From the NCBI RefSeq assembly GCF_016587355.1, contig NZ_BNJF01000001.1, forward strand, positions 1,674,001 through 1,738,000: a stretch of 64,000 bases of DNA, read 5' to 3'. A model generated the notes under the pieces. It made no database searches and was not told the DNA's origin. It saw only the letters and a program-made list of their open reading frames with translations. Of the stretch, positions 43,411 through 52,575 are shown in pieces (position 1 is the stretch's first letter; every line of letters starts with the position of its first letter). The stretch comes from Ktedonospora formicarum. GTDB lineage: Bacteria > Chloroflexota > Ktedonobacteria > Ktedonobacterales > Ktedonobacteraceae. The translations under genes and the position numbers were made by a program.

Positions 43411-45075
43411 TTAAATACAGTAATTGCGAAAGGCTTCAGCGAAAAGAAGGGTCGAAGCAAAACGATCCTCAGGTCTCTTTGCCAGGGCTTTCAGCAACAC
43501 CATATTGACAGACGTTGGGAGCGAAGGATTATAGGTACTTGGCGGCTGTGGAGGCATGCTGGTATGCATATGCCTCATAGTTTGTTCTGTCGCTTTCTGG
43601 AAAGGGGGACGACCAGCCAGAAGCTCATACATCATAGCTGCCAATCCATACTGATCCGAGGCGGGTAGCACCCGACCTGCCCACCGCTCAGGAGCTACAT
43701 AGGGATGTGATTCCTGGGTTGGCATAAAGAACAATCCCTTCGATACCGCCGCGAAATCAGCCAGCATCAAATGCAGTTCACCTAGATTCTTCCCCGATCC
43801 CTGGATCAAGATATTCGAGAACTTAAAATTTTGGTAGAGCACCCGATTCTCATGCGCGAACTGCAAAGCCTCAGATAATTGCATCAGGATCGGGAAGACA
43901 TCGCGTGGCCCAAAGACCTTATTCCCGCCATGCTCCCACAGCCAATCCGCAAGCGAGCTCTCACAAAGTGGCATCGTTTTAAAGACAAATGGCACTCCAC
44001 TGATATATGAGTTTCCCGTATTCAACACCGGCAAAATATGAGGATGCTTGGCCGACCCTAACAGTTGAGCCTCCAACTGAAAAATGTTATCCTGCTGCAT
44101 CATCGTCTCATCGCCAGGAGAATAGCTCTCGGTAGGATATGCTTTAAGCCCAATATCATTCTCACGAAGGCGATCATACGTTCGATACACATTCTTACTG
44201 ATTGGTGCCCCAACACGATAACGCCCTAGCTCCTGCCCTTCAATCGAAGGAAGTCGCATTTCCACCGCTCTCGTCAAAGCATATGCCGATCCATTCATAG
44301 GGTTGGATGGTCGAGGTGGCATCTGCTGTGAAGGCGATGAGGGAAACTCCTTCTGAGGAAGGCGAGATAACTGGTCAGTTGAGGGTGTTTCCTGTGCTGT
44401 TTGTCTCGATTGTGTTGACTGAAATGAACCATACACCTGCATATCAATTTCCGAGGGCGTCTGATTACTGCTTCTACTAGGTGCAGTATGTGGCGTTCGG
44501 CCCCATGTGGAAGTCGTAGGAGAGATATAAGGATCATTCACAGTATTAAAGGCATTAGGCGGTGCGGGCGTATAATTTGACGAGGAGTTAGACAGATTTA
44601 CGGATTGCGGTCCCTGTCCTGGTTGCATAGATTCCTGCCAATTTAATGGTGGTTGTCCGGCAACAACATTGCGCGGCTGAGATAGCAGGCGAATCATTGT
44701 GACATCCATGTTATAGCGCTGCTTGGATTGTGTAAGTAAGCGCTGAAGAAAGAAGCGGTCATTTCCTTCCTCATGCCCAATTACAACGGCAAACGGCTGT
44801 AACGTTCCTCGCAGTACCAGCGTAAATGCATCTAGAGCGGACGTTGTCACCACGGATTGATACCCATTTGTCGCGAGCAAATGCTTGATGTAGCGAGAGC
44901 GGCTTTCATTGGGATCAATAATTAAAACCTGCTGAGCGGTGTGCATTCGAGGCCCCATCCCACTTAACGTATATCCTTGCTGTCTCGCCTGCTGCAAAAG
45001 ATTCAGCAAAGGAACACGTGTGTTTTCAGGCTGCTCGAAGGAAAATGAGATTTCGTGCTTGTCAGCGTTCACCAT
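43411..45075 (-). CDS. Receiver-like domain fused to a protein pseudokinase
   Basis: 554 aa. Residues about 45-135 resemble a degenerate response-regulator receiver (VLIIDPNESRS, VVIGHEE). A Ser/Thr/Gln/Pro linker spans about 140-275. The C-terminal part (283-554) has the fold landmarks of a Ser/Thr protein kinase, but the glycine loop is weak, the HRD motif is Y-Q-N (414-416, LYQNFKFSN) and DFG is D-F-A (440-442). The VAIK-type Lys311, the N of KxxN (421) and the APE region (VAPERW) remain. Loss of the catalytic Asp suggests a pseudokinase scaffold. AGGAGCAGG precedes the ATG. Confidence 0.75.
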   Translation of the reverse strand: MVNADKHEISFSFEQPENTRVPLLNLLQQARQQGYTLSGMGPRMHTAQQVLIIDPNESRSRYIKHLLATNGYQSVVTTSALDAFTLVLRGTLQPFAVVIGHEEGNDRFFLQRLLTQSKQRYNMDVTMIRLLSQPRNVVAGQPPLNWQESMQPGQGPQSVNLSNSSSNYTPAPPNAFNTVNDPYISPTTSTWGRTPHTAPSRSSNQTPSEIDMQVYGSFQSTQSRQTAQETPSTDQLSRLPQKEFPSSPSQQMPPRPSNPMNGSAYALTRAVEMRLPSIEGQELGRYRVGAPISKNVYRTYDRLRENDIGLKAYPTESYSPGDETMMQQDNIFQLEAQLLGSAKHPHILPVLNTGNSYISGVPFVFKTMPLCESSLADWLWEHGGNKVFGPRDVFPILMQLSEALQFAHENRVLYQNFKFSNILIQGSGKNLGELHLMLADFAAVSKGLFFMPTQESHPYVAPERWAGRVLPASDQYGLAAMMYELLAGRPPFQKATEQTMRHMHTSMPPQPPSTYNPSLPTSVNMVLLKALAKRPEDRFASTLLFAEAFRNYCI

Positions 45076-45561
45076 AACACCTGCTCCTAAATCTACGGTG
45101 TCTCAAAAAAGTACATGCTTCCCCCCATTAGTAGAGTACTACAAATCAGTCATCAAGAAAAGAGCTTTTATCACTAATTTTAGCTATAGGCTAAATTTTT
45201 TTAATAATTGCTTTTCTAGCGCCACAGAAATATTGCTAAAGCAGACATGCACTTAAGGGCTGCTACGGCACTTTCACTTTCCTTTATGCCTACAAAAAAC
45301 CTCACCATTATGCTTCTATTATAGCAATTTGCATCTTAAAGAATATCATGGAATTCGCGTAATCGAGATATAAATTTACAGCCCTACTATTCTACTTGGG
45401 AACAAAAGCCCATCTACGAAAAAGCATCACACCCTCGTTTTCTCTGGTAAGGGCACGGCAGGGCAAGGGACCGGGGGATTTTGTAGAGGGCCTTACCCTA
45501 TCGTGTTCCTTCTTTGAGCAGCCAATCTTATCTCAAAGCAATGCACCTATCAGTTGCCTCT
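45076..45561. other. Intergenic region
   Basis: About 485 bp, AT-rich in its first half, downstream of the APH-type gene (minus strand) and upstream of the pseudokinase gene. No gene or clear signal was recognised. Confidence 0.45.
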
Positions 45562-46641
45562 TTAGCCGAGGGAGCTTCGTTGAGAGAGCACATACGCGTG
45601 CTGAATGAGCTGACACGCGCGCTCGCCAAAACTCTGAAAGCGTACATCACTTGTCTGCCCACGCTTCCAGCGCACATAGATTTGCTGCAAAATCACAGCC
45701 AGCTTGAAGTACGCGAACGTCATATAGAAATGCATATGCTCCAGATCCCGCCCACTCCGGCGTGCATATAACTCCATAAACTCGGACTGTTCATAGAAAC
45801 CGGGCGACGTCGTGACGGTGGGCAGCATCGCACGCAACTCTGGTGCATCTGTGGGACGTACCCAGTAACTCAGGGTTATCGCCAGGTCAAAGAGAGGGTC
45901 ACCAATGGTCGCCATCTCCCAGTCTAGGACAGCTACCGGATGCGCCAGGTTATCCACATCTAGCAAAACATTGTTGAGTTTAAAGTCATTGTGGATGAGA
46001 CTCGCGGCAGTATGTGAGGGAACATGAGAGCTTAACCACAGCAACAGCGACTCAAGCCCGGGTATATCATCGGTTTTCGCGCGCTGATAGCGCCCAATCC
46101 AACCTTCGACCTGGCGAGCAAGAAAGCCCTCGGGGTGACCAAAATGCTCCAGACTAGCAGCTCGCCAGTCAAGCGCATGGATACTCACTAGTGTTTCAAC
46201 CATCGCGCGAGAGATACGCCGACAGAGTTCTTCATCTGGCTTGACCCCTTCAGGAAAGGATTCATTGAGGATCACACCGCGTCGTCGTTCCATCACATAG
46301 AAAGGGGCTCCAATGATGGAAGTGTCAGTGCATAGACAGTACGGTCTTGGTGCCAACGAAAAGGTATCGTGTATCTGCCCCAGTAGGCTTGCTTCACGGC
46401 CCATATCATGCGCTTTGGGAGCTACCGGACCTAGAGGCGGTCGCCGTAATACCCCTTCCCAGGTCCCGATTTTAATCAGGTAAGTGAGGTTAGATGCACC
46501 AGATGGGAACTGACGAATCTCCATCGTATCTACTGGCTGGATAGCCAACTCCTCTATCTGCGCACGCAAATAGTGCTCTACCTTATGCGCGTCAAAAGCT
46601 TCGCCTACGCGCACTGCAATCGTCTCGTTATTTTTAGTCAC
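45562..46641 (-). CDS. APH-family phosphotransferase (ACAD10/11-associated type)
   Basis: 359-aa protein of the aminoglycoside-phosphotransferase/choline-kinase fold. Nucleotide-binding start IRQFPSGASNLTYLI near 43-57, catalytic loop LIHNDFKLNNVLLD (Asp and Asn) and the Mg-binding AVLDWEMATIGDP are intact. The FPSGASNLTY and WEMATIGDPLFDLA patterns are those of ACAD10/11-type kinases, which act on 4-hydroxyacyl-CoA in other systems, more than of antibiotic kinases. The acyl-CoA dehydrogenase at 11678 could be a functional partner. GTG start at 46641 follows GGGAGG. Confidence 0.78.
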   Translation of the reverse strand: MTKNNETIAVRVGEAFDAHKVEHYLRAQIEELAIQPVDTMEIRQFPSGASNLTYLIKIGTWEGVLRRPPLGPVAPKAHDMGREASLLGQIHDTFSLAPRPYCLCTDTSIIGAPFYVMERRRGVILNESFPEGVKPDEELCRRISRAMVETLVSIHALDWRAASLEHFGHPEGFLARQVEGWIGRYQRAKTDDIPGLESLLLWLSSHVPSHTAASLIHNDFKLNNVLLDVDNLAHPVAVLDWEMATIGDPLFDLAITLSYWVRPTDAPELRAMLPTVTTSPGFYEQSEFMELYARRSGRDLEHMHFYMTFAYFKLAVILQQIYVRWKRGQTSDVRFQSFGERACQLIQHAYVLSQRSSLG

Positions 46642-47053
46642 GCAACCTCCCTGTAACGTCCTGTACAACAGCGTACAAACAGTAACACTACCTGTATGTC
46701 ACTGCTACTGGTACTCTTTAAGGGCTATCTTCTGCTATAGAATATCACAGTTCGGCATCAACGCTTTATGAGATCAATCTATTCCCATAATTGCAATCCT
46801 TCGCCTCTTCTATAGTACATATACACTATTTACCACTCAATTATAGTGAATATTTCTCAACCGATAGTGGTACTTTTCTATACGTTTATTCAAAATGCGT
46901 GAAGAATATCGCCAATCACGCTAAGCTTGGCTTAAACGCGATCCCTTTCACCGGCATGAGTATATACAGCCTGAGAGGTATCACCTTCTGATGCGGCAAG
47001 CCTCAAGCTGATTGTACTTGTAAGAGATAAGCATCGTATGAGAAGGAGCTAAC
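46642..47053. other. Intergenic region between divergent genes
   Basis: About 410 bp between the APH-type gene (leftward) and the sedolisin gene (rightward). It must contain both promoters; none could be assigned with confidence. A ribosome-binding site GAAGGAG ends the region. Confidence 0.45.
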
Positions 47054-48832
47054 ATGAAGCTTTCCACACGCAAATGGTCCTTCCCTCTGGCGCTCATCGC
47101 TCTGCTACTGCTAGTAGCAGCGATAATAGCCGCCCAGGTTCTTGGGAGTCACCTCGCGGCATCCGCAAACGGCCCAAATCATGGACATGAGCTAGGGCAG
47201 CGTACTAAACTGTCTGGGCATATGGCCCCCTTACTCAAAAAGTATAAGCCAATGCATGCATCCAATGGGCAACAGACATTGAATCTGGCAATCTCGCTCA
47301 ACCTGCGTAATTCGTCTGAATTGGACGCGCTCCTCGCGGCACAGAATAATCCACACTCTCCGCTCTACCATCACTATCTAACATCACAGGAGTTTGCCCA
47401 GCGCTTCTCCCCCACACGGCAAGAGGTACAACGCGTTACGGCCTATGTACGGGCGAATGGGCTACGCGTAACAGGCATCTCCTCTAACAACCAGCTCATC
47501 AATGTGAGTGGCACGATGGAGAATGTCGAAAGAGTCTTTAATGTCTCTATCTCCGATTATAATCTCGATGGACATATCGCCTACGCGCCTACCAACGAGC
47601 CGTCGGTTCCGGCTGATATGGCAAACATGATTCTGCATATATCGGGACTTACGAATGCAGCACGCTATCAACCCCAGCTTACAGCTCTTCCGGGCAACAC
47701 AAGGCAACGTCACCAGGGACCTCAGGGCGGCTATACGCCCACCGAGTTGCGTACAGCTTACAATGTGACACCGCTACTGCAAGCTGGAAATGATGGGACA
47801 GGTCAGACAGTTGCACTCTTCGAACTTGATGGATATACTCCATCGAACATCGATACGTACTTACAGCAGTATGACCTGGGTGCTCCCAAATATTCGAACG
47901 TGCTAGTCGATGGTGCGACCAATACCCCTGGCAGCGGCGCGGTTGAAGTAGAGCTTGATATGGAGGTTGTTTCCGCCATCGCGCCAGGAGCGAACCAGAA
48001 GGTATACATTGGCCCAAACAGCGATACAGGCGTCATCGATACCTACAACAAGATTGTTACAGATAATGCGGCCAAAGTGGTAAGCATCAGCTGGGGACTC
48101 TGTGAGCAGAGCTCAGGAGATGCGATGCTTGATAGTCTGAACAATATCTTTAAGCAAGGAGCCTCACAGGGGCAGGCCTTCTTCGCAGCTTCTGGCGACG
48201 CGGGCGCATACGACTGTGGTGATAACCAGCTCGCTGTCGATTCGCCAGCCAGTGATCCCAATGTCGTTGGCGTTGGAGGCACCAGGCTTCAACTTAGCAC
48301 CAATGGCACCTATCAAGAAGAGTCAGTCTGGAGTGACCCAACCACTACGGATCGCGGTCCCAATGGTGTAGGTGGGGGCGGTGGTATTAGCTCTCACTTT
48401 AGTCGTCCCACTTACCAGGACGGGGTCCAGGATAATGCTAATCGTACAGTCCCTGACGTTTCGGCTGATGCTGATCCCCAAACAGGGTACTCTGTCTTCG
48501 CGACTGGTAGATGGGGAACAGTTGGTGGCACCAGTGCGGCGGCTCCACTTTGGGCCGGGATCGCGACTCTGATAAACCAACACTTAAAGGAGCAAAACCA
48601 GCCTACATTGGGAAACGCGCACACGCAACTCTACAATCTCTTCACCAAGCAACAGACTGCGGCACCTTTCCACGACGTCACAACAGGTGATAACCTGCAT
48701 TACCAAGCGACACAAGGCTATGATCTAGCAAGCGGGCTTGGAACACCCAATGCCTGGAATATCGCGCAAGATCTGGCCGCTACCAACAACGGCGATGGTA
48801 ATGGTGACGGCGACACTGGAACCACTACCTAA
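47054..48832 (+). CDS. Secreted S53 peptidase (sedolisin/kumamolisin family)
   Basis: 592 aa. A signal or membrane helix at about 11-32 is followed by a pro-domain (about 55-200, activation peptidase S53 type) and the catalytic domain. The Ser-Glu-Asp triad can be placed at E298/D302 (VEVELDMEV) and S494 (GGTSAAAP), with the oxyanion Asp382 in ASGDAG. A Ca-site-like region DVTTGDN lies near residue 548. The C-terminus ends in a Gly/Asp/Asn-rich tail. Members are acid-active endopeptidases outside the cell. GAAGGAG precedes the ATG. Confidence 0.92.
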   Translation: MKLSTRKWSFPLALIALLLLVAAIIAAQVLGSHLAASANGPNHGHELGQRTKLSGHMAPLLKKYKPMHASNGQQTLNLAISLNLRNSSELDALLAAQNNPHSPLYHHYLTSQEFAQRFSPTRQEVQRVTAYVRANGLRVTGISSNNQLINVSGTMENVERVFNVSISDYNLDGHIAYAPTNEPSVPADMANMILHISGLTNAARYQPQLTALPGNTRQRHQGPQGGYTPTELRTAYNVTPLLQAGNDGTGQTVALFELDGYTPSNIDTYLQQYDLGAPKYSNVLVDGATNTPGSGAVEVELDMEVVSAIAPGANQKVYIGPNSDTGVIDTYNKIVTDNAAKVVSISWGLCEQSSGDAMLDSLNNIFKQGASQGQAFFAASGDAGAYDCGDNQLAVDSPASDPNVVGVGGTRLQLSTNGTYQEESVWSDPTTTDRGPNGVGGGGGISSHFSRPTYQDGVQDNANRTVPDVSADADPQTGYSVFATGRWGTVGGTSAAAPLWAGIATLINQHLKEQNQPTLGNAHTQLYNLFTKQQTAAPFHDVTTGDNLHYQATQGYDLASGLGTPNAWNIAQDLAATNNGDGNGDGDTGTTT

Positions 48833-48950
48833 TAACGGAGGCAGGTAGACGGAGCCATGTACCCTAGACTGAAGCTCAGTGCCTACATATGCAGGGCGCA
48901 AGTCTTATAAACCCTGCTAGAAAAAATGAATAAGCACATCTCCTCAACTA

Positions 48951-48998
48951 ATGCAGAAGCCCTCGCTTCCCTATTCTCAGGAGCGAGGGCTTCTGCAT
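48951..48998 (+). terminator. Terminator after the sedolisin gene
   Basis: A perfect 17-bp stem (48951-48967 with 48982-48998) and 14-nt loop. It lies about 120 bp after the stop. Confidence 0.75.
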
Positions 48999-49132
48999 CT
49001 GAACAGAGTGAGGTAAACATGCTCGCGGAATAAGACACCTCTACATACTGTTTTCACTGCTAAATAGCTAGCTCACCTAGGTCTAACTTCATATCTTTTG
49101 TTGAACAACAATCTGGAGGTATCCTTTCTCAT

Positions 49133-50251
49133 ATGTCTACCACTTCCGAATCGCTTTCTCTTGCGCTTACCTCAACCACACCTCCCCCTCTCTTTCAACC
49201 CATTACCCTGCGAGGCTTAACACTACGCAACCGTGTGATGGTCGCACCCATGTGTCAGTATTCTTCCGAAGATGGCTTCGCGAATGACTGGCATCTTGTC
49301 CACCTGGGCAACTTCGCGATTGGCGGAGCCGCTATTGTCATGACCGAAGCGACAGCAGTCGAGGCGCGTGGTCGTATCTCTCCACAAGATCTGGGAATCT
49401 ATCGCGATGAACATATCCCGCAACTGGCTCGCATCACACGCTTTCTCAAAGAGCAAGGGGCCTCGCCGGCAATCCAATTAGCCCATGCTGGACGAAAGGC
49501 CTCGACCTATAGGCCATGGAGCGGGAGCGGTGAAGTAGCAGTTGAGGATGGGCGCTGGCAGACCGTTGGGCCTAGTACGCTCCGTTTCTCCGATAACTAC
49601 CCACTTCCCCAGACCTTGACCCATGAAGAGATACAAGAAATCATCACCAGCTTTAAGGTTGGAGCCGAACGAGCGCTTCAGGCTGGTTTCGAGATCGCTG
49701 AGCTTCACGCAGCTCATGGCTATCTGCTCCATGAATTTATCTCGCCACTCTCCAATAAACGCGAGGATCAGTATGGCGGCTCACTCGCCAACCGCATGCG
49801 CTTCCTGCTTGAGGTTACAGATGCAGTTCGCCAGGTCTGGCCCACGCATCTCCCACTCTTTGTTCGTCTCTCTGCGAGCGATTGGACAGAAGGAGGAGTA
49901 ACCATTGATGAAACAGTTGAAATCTCGCGAGCACTCAAGGAGCATGGAGTTGATGTAGTTCATGCCTCTTCGGGCGGCAATGCATTGGCACAGATACCTC
50001 TTAAACCTGGTTACCAGGTACCCTTCGCAGAGCGGATTCGCCGCGAGGCAGATATACCAACCGCCGCCGTAGGACTCATTACCGAGGCCCAGCAGGCCAA
50101 TACCATCGTCCAGAGTGGACAGGCGGATATCATTGCCCTGGCACGCGAATTTTTACGAGACCCCCACTGGCCCCTTCGAGCAGCGCACGAACTAGGCTAT
50201 GACATTGCCTGGGCTCGCCAATATGAGCGGGCCAAACTACCGCTCAAGTAG
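49133..50251 (+). CDS. NADH:flavin oxidoreductase (old yellow enzyme, YqjM type)
   Basis: 372-aa FMN-dependent TIM-barrel ene-reductase. The FMN-contact Cys is in VAPMCQYSSEDG near residue 40; the region LAHAGRKAS near 121 and the active-site block ELHAAHGYLLHEFISPLSN near 190 are as in YqjM-like enzymes. C-terminal blocks ADIIALAREFLRDPHWP and AAVGLITEAQQA fit. It would reduce activated alkenes using NAD(P)H. Single gene; a terminator follows. Confidence 0.92.
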   Translation: MSTTSESLSLALTSTTPPPLFQPITLRGLTLRNRVMVAPMCQYSSEDGFANDWHLVHLGNFAIGGAAIVMTEATAVEARGRISPQDLGIYRDEHIPQLARITRFLKEQGASPAIQLAHAGRKASTYRPWSGSGEVAVEDGRWQTVGPSTLRFSDNYPLPQTLTHEEIQEIITSFKVGAERALQAGFEIAELHAAHGYLLHEFISPLSNKREDQYGGSLANRMRFLLEVTDAVRQVWPTHLPLFVRLSASDWTEGGVTIDETVEISRALKEHGVDVVHASSGGNALAQIPLKPGYQVPFAERIRREADIPTAAVGLITEAQQANTIVQSGQADIIALAREFLRDPHWPLRAAHELGYDIAWARQYERAKLPLK

Positions 50252-50261
50252 CATCCTTACG

Positions 50262-50304
50262 AGCAGAGATGACGCAGCTATTATGCTATCGCGTCATCTC
50301 TGCT
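50262..50304 (+). terminator. Terminator after the ene-reductase gene
   Basis: A perfect 14-bp stem (50262-50275 with 50291-50304) begins 11 bp past the stop. The loop is 15 nt and the tail TCATAT is only moderately T-rich. Confidence 0.75.
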
Positions 50305-50481
50305 TCATATCCTACCTACTATTTGTAATGCAAGTTGTAAGATAAGGAAGCCTGCAATCCATTCGAGGAAGGTTCTAACTCTACGAACAAGATGGTGCAA
50401 CACCAACCCCAACTGTGCTAATTGTGGAATAAATGGCTATAATAGGCAGACAGATACCATATTCTTTGAGAAGAAGGAAAT

Positions 50482-51315
50482 ATGATGAGTCAGGAAGAGC
50501 TTATTGCACGCACGCCAGAACCACGTACACGTGAGAGCCTGACACGTGATCTCCGACAGCTTGGTGTCGAGGCTGGAATGACGCTGATTGTTCATTCATC
50601 GCTGAGTTCACTGGGATGGGTTTCTGGCGGACCAGTCGCGGTTGTGCAGGCACTCATGGATGTGCTCACCAACGAAGGAACACTGGTCGCCCCGACCCAG
50701 AGTGGAGGACTCTCCGATCCTACATACTGGCAAAATCCTCCTGTACCCCGTGAATGGTGGCCTCTTATTCAGGAGACCATGCCTGCATATGATCCACAAA
50801 CAACCCCTACACTGGGTATGGGAGCCATTGTGGAAACGTTTCGTAACTTTCCTGGTGTCCTGCGTAGCGACCATCCTCTTGTCTCCCTGGCTGCCTGGGG
50901 TCGGCATGCCGAATTTATCACCGCCAAACACAGCTTAAATTATGCCCTGGGCGAAAATTCACCCCTAGCACGCATCTACGATCTGGATGGTTATATACTA
51001 CTGCTCGGCGTTGGGTATGATCGATGTACCTCGCTACACCTTGCTGAATATCGCGCTCCGGGCAGCACCGAGATCACACAATCCGCGCCTATCTTTGAGC
51101 ATGGTCAACGTGTATGGAAACAACTTAAAGATATTGATCTTGATTCCGATATTTTTCCCATATTAGGAACAGAGTTTGAGCAACAGAATAAGTTCTTAAT
51201 GGGAAAGGTGGGCTCGGCTGACGCGCGGCTCTTCAATCAACGTCTTGTCATCGACTTCGGAGTTCAATGGCTCACACGACAGCGTCAGAAAGGCTCTCAG
51301 GATCAGCTTGCATAA
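50482..51315 (+). CDS. AAC(3)-family N-acetyltransferase
   Basis: 277-aa protein of the aminoglycoside 3-N-acetyltransferase superfamily. Characteristic blocks are LIVHSSLSSLGWVSGGP near 35-50, LVAPTQSGGLSDP near 72, the PTLGMGAIVETFR region near 112, and the catalytic-region SDHPLVSLAAWG with His near 135. The active-site Asp/His pattern of the fold seems present. Environmental members of this family often have unknown acceptors, so antibiotic resistance should not be assumed. AAGAAGGAA precedes the two ATGs at 50482/50485. Confidence 0.85.
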   Translation: MMSQEELIARTPEPRTRESLTRDLRQLGVEAGMTLIVHSSLSSLGWVSGGPVAVVQALMDVLTNEGTLVAPTQSGGLSDPTYWQNPPVPREWWPLIQETMPAYDPQTTPTLGMGAIVETFRNFPGVLRSDHPLVSLAAWGRHAEFITAKHSLNYALGENSPLARIYDLDGYILLLGVGYDRCTSLHLAEYRAPGSTEITQSAPIFEHGQRVWKQLKDIDLDSDIFPILGTEFEQQNKFLMGKVGSADARLFNQRLVIDFGVQWLTRQRQKGSQDQLA

Positions 51316-51487
51316 GCATAAATGATCTCGTATAACCTCTAGCTCTACACCCCATAGACGTTGTATGCTCTCACTAAGATTGCTTCCACCACTAAAGTCT
51401 TAGTCGAAACCCTATACCGCTGATCGCGGCAACAACTGCTCTCAGGTTTTGGATAAGGAGCAACAGAAAGGATATACAAGAATATAT

Positions 51488-52486
51488 ATGGCAACCCATC
51501 CCAATATCATTAGTCGCTTTGGCTTTAGCGAGTATTTACTTGAAAAACTTCGTGATGCCGCCCAGGCAGATATTACTGTTATTGAAGAAAAAGAATCCTT
51601 TAATCGTAGCCTTCGCGACGCTGAGATTATCTGTGGCTTCCTCCCTAACAACTGGCGTGAACTCGCGCCAAACCTGCGCTGGCTTCAATCGCCAGCCGCG
51701 GGTCTAGATAGCCTTCGAGGGAACAGCATCCTTGAGCCAGAGAGCGGCGTTATCGTTACTACCGCCTCCGGTGTTCATATCACCAATATTAGCGAGTATG
51801 TCTTTGGCAGTATGATTATGTTCAACCGCTCCTGGCCGCAACTGCTAGACATGCAAAAGCAACGTATTTGGCCGCCCAAAACTGCAGACTACGTAGAGGA
51901 AACATATCATATTCCGTTTCGCGAACGTGAGCTCGCCGGGCAAACGCTAGGCATTATTGGGATGGGCAACATTGGGCGTCGCATCGCGCAGGTCGCGCAC
52001 GCCTTCGGCATGCGCGTACTGGCAACTCGCCACTCGGTGCACAATGGCGAGCAAGATCCCGATGCCGATCAACTCTTCCCCCAGGAGAATATGCATACGG
52101 TCCTAGGGCAAAGCGATTATGTGGTCATCGCTGTCCCTCTCACAAACAAGACGGAAAAACTGATTGGTGAGCGTGAGTTGCGTGCGATGCGCCCACACGC
52201 CTACCTGGTCAACATCGCACGCGGCAAAGTCATCGATGAAGAAATGTTGATTCGCGCGCTTCAAGAGGATTGGATAGCCGGGGCAGGGCTCGACGTCACA
52301 GCTACGGAGCCTCTACCAAAGGATAGCCCGCTCTATAGCCTACCTAATGTCATCCTTACGCCACATATCTCGGGTGCCACAAATCACTATGAGGCTCGTC
52401 TGGCCGAAATCTTCGCCGATAATCTGCGCCGCTATCGTGCAGGTCAGGAACTCCGCAACGTTTACCAATCCCAACGAGGTTATTAG
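51488..52486 (+). CDS. D-2-hydroxyacid dehydrogenase family protein
   Basis: 332-aa NAD-dependent oxidoreductase. The Rossmann motif GIIGMGNIGRRIA lies near residue 155. Catalytic Arg is in LVNIARGKVID near 240, followed by GAGLDVTATEP (Glu) and the His of LTPHISGA near 293. The phosphoglycerate-dehydrogenase-like or glyoxylate-reductase-like specificity cannot be told. The ATG at 51488 is used; a TTG 13 codons upstream has AAGGAG downstream of it and is less plausible. The hairpin and plsC follow. Confidence 0.88.
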   Translation: MATHPNIISRFGFSEYLLEKLRDAAQADITVIEEKESFNRSLRDAEIICGFLPNNWRELAPNLRWLQSPAAGLDSLRGNSILEPESGVIVTTASGVHITNISEYVFGSMIMFNRSWPQLLDMQKQRIWPPKTADYVEETYHIPFRERELAGQTLGIIGMGNIGRRIAQVAHAFGMRVLATRHSVHNGEQDPDADQLFPQENMHTVLGQSDYVVIAVPLTNKTEKLIGERELRAMRPHAYLVNIARGKVIDEEMLIRALQEDWIAGAGLDVTATEPLPKDSPLYSLPNVILTPHISGATNHYEARLAEIFADNLRRYRAGQELRNVYQSQRGY

Positions 52487-52515
52487 GACTTCGTGCTAAA
52501 TTATGGCTATTGTAT

Positions 52516-52561
52516 TTCGCATCATCCCCCTGAAAATGGCACTTCAATGGGATGATGCGAA
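52516..52561 (+). promoter_or_regulatory. Hairpin directly upstream of plsC
   Basis: A perfect 13-bp stem (TTCGCATCATCCC 52516-52528 with 52549-52561) and 20-nt loop end 14 nt before the plsC ATG. No T tract follows, so it looks more like a leader structure near the ribosome-binding site than a terminator. Confidence 0.5.
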
Positions 52562-52575
52562 GAGAGAGGGAGAAC

